Shown here in pieces: positions 21,201-31,221 of a stretch of 31,239 nt of DNA (position 1 is its first letter; each line of letters starts with the position of its first letter). The notes under the pieces are model-generated. The model was not told the DNA's origin. It was given only the letters and a program-made list of their open reading frames with translations, and made no database searches. The translations under genes and the position numbers were made by a program. This DNA comes from Beroe ovata (taxonomy: Eukaryota; Ctenophora; Nuda; Beroida; Beroidae). Location: contig CAMPET010000034.1 of assembly GCA_946803715.1 (NCBI GenBank), forward strand, positions 258,768 through 290,006. Reading direction: 5' to 3'.

Positions 21201-23773
21201 TCCTCCCAGAAGAGAGACACAACGCAATTGGAGGAACACCAGGACCCACAAACACCCGTCGAACGAACATCTTTGCGTTGTTGTCAGGTCTCCAAAAGAT
21301 GAAACATCAGCTTCTATCTGCTTCAATGAAGAATGGAACCCCATCCCGGGGAATAATTTAATGACACACAAACAAACATAGGCTTGCTCCAGAATCAATT
21401 GAGTCCAGTAGGATTCCCCCACATGCGGGAAACTATACGAGAATATTCAGGGGGAAAACCCCAGAGGTGAAAAAGAAACAGGCTCATTTGGTGAGTGTTC
21501 AAAATTGAGTGAAAACATACACTTCTTCATATCACGACATTTAATGAAGACATGATGATGTTTCATCAGGAAAAGACGCACTCGTGAGGAAGACATTTGT
21601 GAAAGGACGGTCGGATACAATTGGAAAACCCTCGGATGAAAATCAACGATATGAAAATAGGAGTCCAAGTTCACTCCATTTTCTGTCTCAGTTTCGATTG
21701 GGTTGGAAGATTCAGCGTTACATCATGAGAAAAAGAGATGTCATGCATCACGTATTTGAGTTATTTGCACGTGCAAAGAAGACGCGCAAATAACGCAAAT
21801 CACGCGTGACATCTCCTTTGACAACGTCAAGAAAAGCACGTGGTACGGTGGCAGGTAGCAAAGGCACACACGCACACAACACACTTAGCATACAAAAGGA
21901 GTCAACCCGAAAATCGGAAATCAATTTCAAAATAATATGCTATCTATGGTTGGCTCCCAATGCATGCGTGGGACTGAATAAATGTTCGGTATATAATACG
22001 AACAGACACGCATACACACGCACACTCATAGGTTCAAAGGGACATGCACTTCGTATTGGATGGGTCTGGTACTTACGTATTCCACCTTTCCGATTTCCGT
22101 CACGTCCCAAATCTATCATGATTGTAATATTTTCGAATCAATGGACATCAGTAATTACTTATCAGTGTTATCATATTATCATGAATATTAGACTATGTTG
22201 ATTCAAATCTTGAATCACGAGATCATTGGTGAAGTTGCACAATGATCAGGTATCTGTTGGATTTATCACACACTCACTTACACTCTACACACATAGACAG
22301 ACGACGAGATAACAAGTCCCTTCTTATTGAGGGAGGAGGATTTTCTTACAAATCTAAATTATCTGAGAGTGTTTGTTATAGCTTCAGTGATAATGGAAGA
22401 TGATAACTTTGAGTAGGATGAAGATTTGGTGTTTTGGTTTGATTTATTTGTTATTGAAATCGCCGGTTCCTATGGAAAATCATGCAGAAACATATGGTTA
22501 CCGGTTGAACATAAAATGAACACGTATCCAACCCAACAGTTAACATCCAAAAAACATGAACCATTCAACATGAACATAACTCTACATATCTAAACTCTAT
22601 CAGTGCCAAACACGGAAAACGGAATATACACAGATACATATATCTGGCGCTAAATTAGCGCTGATCTAACGCTAAGCTAACGCCATATGGCGCGGATATT
22701 TTTGGCACTCACCCAAACACAGGGGAATTTCTTCCGGGACCACACCGGGATAGGGGATATTATCGGGACTGACGTGGTACGCCTCCTTGATTGTGTAGAG
22801 GCCCTGGGTCCAGCAGTAGTCCTCGGCAAAGGAGCCGTCGTACTTTGTGAATCCGTTACACGAGATGATGTTACCTGGGTAACGGGAGAGAGGTTACTAG
22901 GGGTCACGTGGTGTTACGACACTTGGGCAACAAGGGGGGGAACAAGAGGTGTAGGTTGTAACCAGGGGTAACGAGACGTGCAACCAGGGGTAACACGATT
23001 GAACATAACGACGAGAAGTCTATCAGAGTCTATGATAAATGATGATCAAATTAACGAATATGATATATTCCTTGATAGGTTGTTCAACATTCATCTTTCA
23101 TGAGAAGTCGTTTGACTTAGGAAATCAAATGAGTTCATTCGTCCTATGACGCTTATGACTAATCAACACCATTATGCGGATGAGTTGCTAATTGGGTGAG
23201 ATTACCCTAGGACTGAACAGAACCGACATAGAGTGGAGGTTAATCTGTACACAATCTTAACAAAATCCATACGATTCTTTGCAGATTCGATTTAGAACAA
23301 GATCCATACAGACAAGTTCCAAGACCCTGCTTCTGTTATACGGCCAATGCAACTCGAGAACCCTGTGCCTGACTGTCGCGTGACTGTCGCGACAGTTCAA
23401 CTTACCCGTGCCTGACAGTCACGACAGTTTCACTACATACCTGTGTGCTGTCTGGCAGTCACGACAGTTTCAATATGTACCTGTGTGCTGTCTGACAGTA
23501 ACGATGGTTCCGCACAGGACCATGAGAACGAACATGAAACTCCGATTCAGCTGGTCCCATCCATCATCAATGGTGATCTCCTTGAAGGGAGATAACCTGG
23601 GAAATAACAAATAAAAATGTGTGATTTTATGGTGGAAAATGTATGGTTTCTCCAAAAAACGCGAAGAAAGATGATTGTCTTCATATGGAGGACAAATTCA
23701 AAATGACGCTAGTGTTTCCAATACGATGAGTTTCTACATACCTGCTGAACTGGACGAGACTTGATATCAGCAT
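15255..23773 (-). CDS. Innexin B: four-pass gap-junction/hemichannel subunit, 10 exons, complete
   Basis: Exons in transcript order: 23773-23742, 23596-23481, 22874-22713, 20655-20534, 19720-19608, 19442-19366, 19151-19017, 18751-18605, 15778-15663, 15428-15255 (TAG stop). Every junction is GT-AG, phases agree, total 1194 nt, 397 aa. The start MLISSLVQF is followed by a phase-2 intron, then IDDGWDQLNR. TM1 is about residues 30-48, TM2 125-143, TM3 209-228, TM4 292-317. Hallmarks are intact: DYCWTQGLYTIKEAY in loop 1, HLWYQWIPF entering TM2, FFLPY, GIKDLLFPKMVAC, MCVLAPN and IYGSYRRM. Loop cysteines are C55, C70, C102, C107 and C265, C282. Sequons lie in loop 1 (N113-T-T) and loop 2 (N250-V-T). 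The cytoplasmic end is short. Introns run from 145 to 2826 bp and hold tandem arrays. Very secure as an innexin; the 5' UTR was not found. Confidence 0.94.
16221..18604. repeat. 545-bp tandem array in innexin B intron 8 (four units plus a partial fifth)
   Basis: Units begin (anchor TTCTA) at 16221, 16766, 17311, 17856 and 18396, giving spacings of 545, 545, 545 and 540 bp. The middle units are nearly identical; the first and the last two are more diverged. The partial fifth unit ends exactly at the exon 8 donor. Each unit carries CACGTG or a variant and a GTATAAAAG. The 60-80 codon frames repeated in each unit exist because the units are recent copies; the frames break in the diverged unit 4, so I do not call genes. 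Confidence 0.92.
19168..19212. repeat. 11-bp tandem repeat CTATTGTTGTC at the exon 7 acceptor
   Basis: About four copies in innexin B intron 6. On the transcribed strand they read CAACAATAGGA and stop about 16 bases before the exon 7 acceptor, that is in the branch-point and polypyrimidine zone. Confidence 0.8.
19781..19880. repeat. Minisatellite, about 34-35 bp unit, innexin B intron 4
   Basis: About three units of TTACCTTGACTTAGGGGTGA plus CTTTGACTTGGGG, located about 60 bp upstream of the exon 5 acceptor on the transcribed strand. Confidence 0.85.
22640..22690. repeat. Short TAACGC/TAGCGC repeat just inside innexin B intron 3
   Basis: TTAGCGCT, TAACGCTA and TAACGCCA recur in 50 bp about 25 bases downstream of the exon 3 donor on the transcribed strand. 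Confidence 0.5.
22884..22995. repeat. Degenerate GGGGTAAC / GGTTACT repeats next to the innexin B exon 3 acceptor
   Basis: AACCAGGGGTAAC is present twice (about 22961-22995). Related GGTAACGGG, GGTTACT and GTGTTACG words lie between there and the exon 3 acceptor at 22874. The acceptor itself sits in GTTACCTGGGTAAC (22870-22883). Confidence 0.6.
23384..23515 (-). repeat. Tandem duplication of the innexin B exon 2 end and splice donor
   Basis: On the minus strand the exon end ACTGTCAGACAGCACACAG with its donor is followed by related copies, roughly 40 and 35 bp apart. The donors are GTACAT (exon end 23481), GTATGT (23441) and GTAAGT (23406). Only the first keeps the reading frame; extending to the second brings in TGA within three codons. 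Confidence 0.8.
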
Positions 23774-24077
23774 TTTAGCTGATCTTCCTTAGTCGCTCTA
23801 TATACCTTGCTATGAGAAAGAGAAATCGGATCAGTAATTGTGATAGTCAACTGGTTGAAGACGTAAATCTATTTCAAAATGAAGGGTAAATCATCAACTA
23901 TTAAAGAATAACTATGAGCGAATGGTTCAAAAGAAATTGTATGAAAAGTTTTGGTGTCGATAGTTTTGAAAATTCGGGGAGCTAAGATGACAACCGAACA
24001 AAGGGAGCCCCAAATTCGAACGTGCTATTAATCAAACAAAGACTTCTACACAAGCAATTTATCGAAGGGAAACACCC

Positions 24078-24176
24078 TGTGTGTGCGTGTGTCTGTGTGT
24101 TTGCGTGTGTCTGTGTGTTTGCATGACTGTGTTTGTGTGTATTGTGTCTGTGCGTGTGTCTGTGTACTGTGTGTAT
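24078..24176. repeat. Imperfect TG-rich tract
   Basis: TG runs broken by CTGTG, TTGCG and TTGCA words; the plus strand is G/T-biased for about 100 bp. Confidence 0.85.
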
Positions 24177-25540
24177 AAGTCTACTTGGTGCTTATTGACC
24201 AGAAAGCTACTTTACATGACCTCAGACCTCAGAAGGTGACAATTGAAAACACAATGAAATGTCAACATGCAAGCTGGGAGTGTAACACACTTGATGACAT
24301 ATGGGCAATTAAACGAGGGGTCACCTCATTAACATCAACAAGCATAGGTATCATCCTAATTATGGAGAGGAAGCATCGATTGGACTCCTATCCAATCTAG
24401 TCTCATCAAAAGTTGTCATACTACGATTCTGGACGAAACAGATTAAGAGTCATGAGAAATATCCTGTTTAACAAGGGTCCTATAGTGTGCATTATACTGT
24501 GTGTACACTCAAGGTTGCACAATAGACATTTGTAGAATTTGCAAAGTTTTAATCAACAAGGTCAAGAGAGCGACTTCGTGTGTTTGTGCGTGTTTGTACA
24601 TTATTATATACATTGGGCAAGGTATCAGGAGAGCTTTGGCAGCTATATCATGTATTGTTTACTATATACACGGACAATGTATGATCGAAATCTCTATAGT
24701 GTGATCAAGCCTGGTACCTATATAGCATACCTCGGCTCAAAATCAATATACATTGTGTATTTTGCCACGTTAAGGAATGTGGCATGTGACTGGAATATGT
24801 GACACCTGTTGATCTAAACTCGATAGAGGAGCTCAAAGTTGAAGATTATAACTCTGACCTCTTTCAAGGGACTAAAAAAGGGGACGAAGGTATGGGTTTA
24901 ACTGTCAACCTTCTAAAATTCAAGCAGTACCGAGGCGCTAAAACAGTCACAGTAAAACACTACCACACAAACAAACGCACAAACAAACTTTGTGTCGCCA
25001 CACAAACAAGCATAATGACAGTGATAAACAAACACGCACCTAGCTGTAGATTACAACACGTTATGAAACACAGACTGCAGTAAAACATCGTAACGTGTTC
25101 TGCTATCACGTGACAGTGCAGCAGTGATATGTGAGATGTGTTCATTGTAGCACATGGAGAAATGATGATTATTGTTGAGTTGTGGAGAAATGAAGATAAG
25201 ATCGAAGTCAAACAACGATTGATATTGGGCAAACATAATGTTTCATGAAATGAAGATTGTATATTTTTCATGAATAGATGTGAGATTCCGCACGATAATT
25301 TCGCGGGTCTCTAATTTGGGTCATTATCTTGAAGGGTTAAAGATAAGCTCCTTCACTGAGTTAGAAGTCATTACCAAAAACAATTGATGTCAAATTGAGT
25401 ACCTACCAGAGAATATGGTGACCATAATCGAACTAAAGACATATACACAAATCAATGTCATTCATCAGGTGTAATGGGGCAAATCGAAGAGAAGAATTGT
25501 ACAAAGAGTGGATGTAACTCATTACCCATAACCAAAGCAG

Positions 25541-25576
25541 ACACACAAACACACACAAACACACACACACACACAA
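25541..25576. repeat. CA microsatellite
   Basis: CA run with AAC interruptions. Confidence 0.9.
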
Positions 25577-25941
25577 AATGAGGTGATAAAATTATACACA
25601 CAGCTATCCTGATAAAATTGTACAAAAGTGTAAGACACAACGCCTTGCTGCTCAATCTTCAAATTCCGATCGTCTCAAGTTTCGATGATATAAATGTACA
25701 CTTTAAGTATACATTTCACTCACTCAAAACACTCCACTCACTCAGCAGTGACAAAGAGAAATTGTATACGTGAGTGTATAGTGACGAACAAGGAGGAGCA
25801 AAACGGTAAATGAGGACACCCCTTGTGAACCGTGATTCAATTTGGACCGGGGAAAATCTAATTTGTAAGGGCTAGGAAGTGCATTCGAGTCGCTAATGAC
25901 CATGTTGTAATGATATGGGGGGGTCAAGGGGGCAGGGGGTT

Positions 25942-27777
25942 TCATCCGGTAGAGAACATATTATGCTTAATCTCATTAGTATATCGATGAGTCTGGGAAG
26001 AATTTGAAAAACCCGCTGGATCATACAATAAAATCACGTCTAGAAATCGATAAGGAAACCTGGGATTATGAACAAAGAAAGCTCTGGATGTTTCAGATTT
26101 GATTGGACAAGATTATGCGTGGTTTCCGAATGTAGACCTAATTAGAGCAGATTTTGGTAGATTGAGTTTTCAAACGTTTTGCGTCACAAATCTCGATATA
26201 TTCGGTAGAAAGACACAGAGGTCAGAGTTTCGAGAAATGAATAATGCCGAGTTATGGGCATCCACATGAAAGGAACGGAATGAAAGAAGAATTGCCCCCA
26301 CACGAACACATGGAACAATGAACACGCTATGTACATTGGAGCCATCGTCAACGGACAATAACCACGCTAAACAAAGGAGCAAATGATGTACACATATTTG
26401 AGGGGCAAACATTTGGGGAGGTGCGCGCGCTCGTCACGTGACCTGGTATATACATTGGCGCCAATTTGTGTGGTTTTCCGTGTGTAGAAAGTCAATCATT
26501 TCAGCGCGAGCGCACTAATGTACATTGTCATGTCATGTATAGAGGATACAACCATTTGGTGAACATTTTGTTTCGAAACGTTTTGATGTCACAGTCGACT
26601 TGCTACCATTTGAAGGATGATTTTGGTCAACGATTTATCATGTGACAAATTTCAAACTACTTTAATGGGATTCTCCAATTTGAATCCCATCATTCTTTTG
26701 AAATATTTTTGATGAAAATCTTCTTGTTTATAAGTTTCGCTGACAACCATTTCAGCAGGAATGACATTATGCAATGAAATTGATGACCATGGTGATGTCT
26801 TAACGTGGAGTTAGGGTCAGTTTATTTTCATATTTTAAATCTGCCATTGCAATCATCGGTCGTATGCTTATGTACCTAGCCTGGCGAACACGGTGGATAT
26901 CCTTGCTGTACGGCATGTTAAACAAGGAATCGAAACCGTGGGGTTCCGTACAGACCACTCTGTCACAGAAGTTGATAGCCTTATCACATTCTACCCAACT
27001 TTTTTGTCTCATGGTTACCTTACCTCCCAGGTTGATTGAAACTGAAAGAGGAAAATGAAAGCAAGCTGAAGATGGGGAATGAATCTTCCAAACCTGAGGT
27101 AAGCTGTTTTATGTAAGCCTATTTCGAGAATATAGACTAGAAGCCATGTGTGATGATTTTGAACTTCTAACTAAAAAACGAAGGGTTTCAAACGTGTAAA
27201 TATGACCATGCAACAGTAAACTACTGAAACATTGTATACAACATATTAATGCAAGTTATGTTATTGCGACACAACGCATATTGCACGTGGGACACAATTG
27301 ACAGGCAACTTCTTCTTGAAATCATTACGACACGGACACTACTAGAAACACCAGCTACTTATATAGTTTTTCGCTGTACTGCGCAGAAAATCTCATTTGT
27401 CCACCATTTAACGGACAATAAGTGTCCCTGCAATAAGATGATTATCCCTTATATGGTGGAAGAAATCGCCGAAACCCGGAGCACCTCTTTTATACGAGTT
27501 TCAGAATATAAATATGCCGCGTTTGTTGCTCACCACGTTCAGAAGAATATCTCTTTGAAACAACTTGTGTACAATATATAAGTGTCAAAAAGCAAACGGA
27601 TCTCTGCAAATATAATATAAATACAAGAACGCAACATTCCATGAAAATAGTCGTGTGTTGTAGAACGGTGTTGAATATTGTATAGCTGAGGAATTCCGTT
27701 AACTAGGCCACCATATAACGGTAAAAGCGGAATAAATTTAGCGAGATTCACAGCTGACTGTAATAAAGTCCGCGTAC

Positions 27778-27810
<33 letters not shown>

Positions 27811-28751
27811 AGTGTTTGTGAGTGTTTGTGAGTGTACTTCATTAACACACATACACAAACTATATCATATTATGTTGAATATATGATATTAAACACAAGA
27901 ATATGTTTTGTTACTTCAATGGTTTCTCTAGGTAACGTGAAGTCGCCACACTATTGATTCACCGGTAAATCACACAACTTTTAACTATGAGTTTGACACA
28001 TTTTGTTACTTCGCTGAAAGGAACGAATCATTCGAAATGAAGCATCACTGTCCCCTTTTTTGCGAAACTGTGCTCGAACAATGGCCTCAGAAATACGTCT
28101 GTCTCTCAGAAAATCCGAGAAATACTGAGGTCTATAGCATATGAGAGACGCGAAGCACACACGCACGCACGCAGAGGTCAACAGTCAACACAAAGAACGA
28201 TGTTGCATCGTCACAACACCCTTTAACGCAGAAGAAGTAACACAAAAACGCACAAACAATGCCAAAGACCCACTTACTAACGCACACAAACGCACGAGAA
28301 AGAGGGGCACTAAACAATAAGTTCTAAAACAATGTGGGAGATTGAGTGAGAGTACTACAGCATAGTACTCACTTGAATGTGTCTTGTAATATATCATAGC
28401 ATTGAGTACATATCGTGTGTAGCTATATTATACAAAATGTATTCACACGCATTCATATATATGTACATGAAGATATAGACGTAGTTATGGACAGCAGGAT
28501 TTGAATTCGTGGTGTATGCATTCATGAATGTCCAGATCACTCGAGTTGTAAGAAACGAAATCTGTTCTACTCAAATTTAAGTTATTAGAAATAAAAGTGG
28601 ATCCATCAGTAGAATAGTGCATGGCAAATGTTAACTTTGTGATGGACCTATAAGTATAGCTATGCAATAGGCATTGAGAAGTGTTAATGCATAGCTGAGA
28701 TCATTCACCATCAAAGTCAGGGGTTGGCTGAGGTTATCGGGACCACACACA

Positions 28752-28782
<31 letters not shown>

Positions 28783-30577
28783 NACACACACACACACACA
28801 CATCACATCACATCACAACAAAAAGCAGTGGGTCGCTGTCTGAAGATATACTAATCATTCACACACTCACACACTCACACTCACACACACACACACACAC
28901 ACGCCAAGCGATCACGAGACTGCCGGAATGTATTGTACACCGAGATCATGATTCCTTCACACCACCAGCTGAAACCTGATCCGGAGTTGTGTTTGTGAAT
29001 GTTTGTGTGTCTGTGTGAGTGTTTGTGTGTCTGTGCGTGTGTTTGTTTGTTTGCTATCAGAGATGTTTGTGTTTGTCATTACTCATTGTTCATTTATCAA
29101 GTGTCATAACTCAAAGGTACTCTAGGGCGAGAAATAGAAAGGGCGCTGCTGTCGGTTTAGGAATTTTGACCCTCTCTCGACATCCCAGTAAGGATTATAG
29201 AACAAGAACTAGAAAGAATCAAACAGATCGAAACTATAAATCGAATCGGTTGTGTGCGTACACAAACTACAGAATTCTGTCAAGGCCGTCAGTCGCTACT
29301 CAATGATATATAGTGTGACTTTTGCACGGGCGTATTCTGTTAACAACACGTCACAGTGTACATACACACTACATGATGTGTGTATGATGGTGTGTGTGTG
29401 AGTGTTTTTGTGTGTGTTCGCGTGTGTCTGTGCGTCAGTCTGTCTGCCTGTCTGTAACTGATACTATTCATGAAATTTGAAAAAGTGAACATCTTAAAAT
29501 CACTGGTGAAAAGTTACGATGATTGCTAAATTTGGATATGCGGTAATTTGTGACGTATGTATGATGATTTTCAAGGTTCCTTGATTCAATATATAATGTG
29601 ACTAATTCAGATAATTACCTCACAAATGATTATAATCCTCGGAAAGTTTTGCGTCAGCTGACCGAACGAAAGTCTTGCTTTTGAAAGGACTAGATCATCA
29701 AAAACATTTATTATTTCCTTGGTGATCGTTTTTGTCTGTAGGGAATTAGGTTTAAGGCACGGCATCAATGATTGCGGCGGAATTGTGAGGCACCGAACCA
29801 TTCAAACTATAGAACAGACACTACGTCACCTCATGATACGATTGAATATTATATTCTCGAGTTGAATATTTTATGAAGGAGCAAGAACGGGTTACATTTT
29901 AGCGGGACGACGCGAAATTCTCAATAGCTGAGCGAAGCAGCATGACAAATCGATGCTAAGATTGAGTGTTCGAGTGACAAAGTGGAGTCGTGATCAAATT
30001 GTGACTACTTGAAATAAGTAGAGCCTATCTATACTTGAAAATATCCGACAAAAAACATTTGAACTCGAAAAGTTTTTATCAGTTTTTCCCTGAACACTTT
30101 GACACAAACATATACATTAGCCTCAAAAGAGTGTGGAGGATGGAGTCATTGATGTTACAGTACTGAATTGCGTCAGTGTAGAAAGTAGTGTCAATTGTCA
30201 AAGGACGGAATGGTGTCAGTGTACAAATTGGTGTCAGTGTACAAAGTGGTGTCAAAGGATGGAATGGTGTCAGTGTAAAAGTGGTGTCAGAGAATAGAGT
30301 GGTGTCAGCGTTAAAGTGGTGTCAGAATACACACACAAACTACTGACATACAAGGACTAAGGTATATCACTATGCATGTTTGTTAGTGCTTAACAAATTG
30401 GAAATCTAACGTCGTAGACAAACGCATGGTAACCAAACCTACCTATAACCTAACTTGATGTACCCTACTACAAGAAACAGTTTCTGCGAAGATTTCTCTA
30501 GGAAAAAGTCGTTGATCCTTTGTCCGAAGTGATATTCCCATCAACCGATAAACAATAGTGTAATTTACCTCATACGA
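25942..30577 (-). CDS. Gene C: unrecognised protein, at least 5 exons, 5' partial
   Basis: Predicted exons in transcript order: 30577-30464, 29735-29619, 28124-28010, 27041-26876 and a tentative last exon 26059-25942 (TGA). Acceptors are CTACAG, CTACAG, CCTCAG, TTTCAG and TCCCAG. Donors are AGG|GTACAT, GAG|GTAATT, CGAA|GTAACA and CTAG|GTACAT. Phases chain as 0, 0, 1, 2 and total 630 nt, 209 codons plus stop. The other two frames of the second exon contain stops, which fixes its phase. Peptide landmarks are YTIVYRLMGISLRTKDQRLF, EIINVFDDLVLSKARLSFGQ, YFSDFLRDRRISEAIVRAQF, FCDRVVCTEPHGFDSLF and the ending NMFSTG. It looks soluble, mixed-charge and probably helical, with no signal peptide or membrane segment in this part. 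I recognise no family. The phase agreement of independently found exons is the main support; the last exon is weakest, and two genes could be merged. The start codon lies beyond 30577 or outside the window. Confidence 0.55.
27779..27836. repeat. TG microsatellite with GAGTGTTT repeats
   Basis: About 25 bp of pure TG, then GTGAGTGTTT units. It lies in the gene C intron 27042-28009. Confidence 0.9.
28745..28903. repeat. Two CA microsatellites with an unknown base
   Basis: CA runs at 28745-28804 (N at 28783) and 28859-28903, with CATCACATCACATCA between. It lies in the gene C intron 28125-29618. Confidence 0.9.
28988..29053. repeat. TG/TTTG-rich tract
   Basis: Alternating TGTTTGTG and TGTCTGTG words. 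The 95-codon plus-strand frame starting at 29019 begins inside this repeat. Confidence 0.85.
29380..29456. repeat. TG-rich tract grading into TCTG
   Basis: TG run followed by GTCTGTCTGCCTGTCTG. Confidence 0.85.
30170..30328. repeat. 18-bp minisatellite TGGTGTCAGTGTACAAAG
   Basis: About eight degenerate units with spacer variants such as AAAGGATGGAA. It lies in the intron between the first two predicted exons of gene C (29736-30463). Confidence 0.85.
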
Positions 30578-30800
30578 CTGTAGTTTAAACAAGAAAGGGG
30601 TATATTAACCGGCGTCTAATTTGATTTGAAATGTGATATATATCATACACTCGTAGAGTGTACCGGTGGCCAGTGTTTAACACATGCCGACACCGAGTCT
30701 TGTTGTAATATATTCGAAATTTAGAAGAGATTTGATTTGGAAAAAATTTAGAAGGGTTTGGATTTAGAACTGATAGGATTTAGAAGAGGAATTTAAGAAT

Positions 30801-30912
30801 ATGTGTGTCTGTGTGTGAGAGAGGATGTGTAAGTGAGTGTGCGTTTCACGTGTGTCATGTGTTTGTGTGTGTCTGTGTGCGTGCAAGTATGTGTTTCACG
30901 TGTATCATGTGT
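30801..30912. repeat. TG-rich tract with duplicated GTTTCACGTGT
   Basis: TG-rich sequence in which GTTTCACGTGTRTCATGTGTTT occurs twice about 50 bp apart, each with a CACGTG. Confidence 0.8.
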
Positions 30913-31221
30913 TTTGGTGCCTGTCATTGACCGAATATGAATATCCGTAGGGTACTCAAGTCACGATTGGGGTTTAAACATGACTTAAACATTAATGTGT
31001 TAAACATGACTGAATTATGTTAGATCATGCCCCAAGCTATTCAAACCCCCCAGATTATCGCTGAAATCGCTACGGAGAAAACAACTTATCCGTATTTTTC
31101 CACGTGGAACAAAACAAAAAGGACGCACAAAACCAGATGACAAGATGTGCGTCACACAATATCATCTGTTCATTTGTATTATCCCCAGTTAACGCATTCT
31201 AAAATCAATAATCGAAACATG

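Larger units (their letters stand above)
23774..25941. other. Region between innexin B start and gene C end; no recognised gene
   Basis: Includes TATATAGA on the minus strand at about 23797-23804, only about 30 bp before the innexin B start codon. That is too close for a conventional 5' UTR unless transcription begins at the ATG. Also present are a TG-rich tract at 24078-24176 and a CA tract at 25541-25576. A plus-strand frame at 24799-25083 has no family resemblance. Confidence 0.45.

Noticed and set aside
25458-25655. Minus-strand frame with a VCVCVFVCVCVC run
   Set aside because: Direct translation of a CA microsatellite.
28132-28397. Cysteine- and valine-rich minus-strand frames
   Set aside because: They read through CA-rich repeat sequence and overlap the acceptor side of a better-supported gene C exon.
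29019-29306. 95-codon plus-strand frame
   Set aside because: It begins inside a TG repeat (MFVCLCVCLF) and has no family or splice support.
31027-31140. 37-codon plus-strand frame starting MPQAIQTPQII
   Set aside because: Too short, no donor or promoter, and equally open on the opposite strand.
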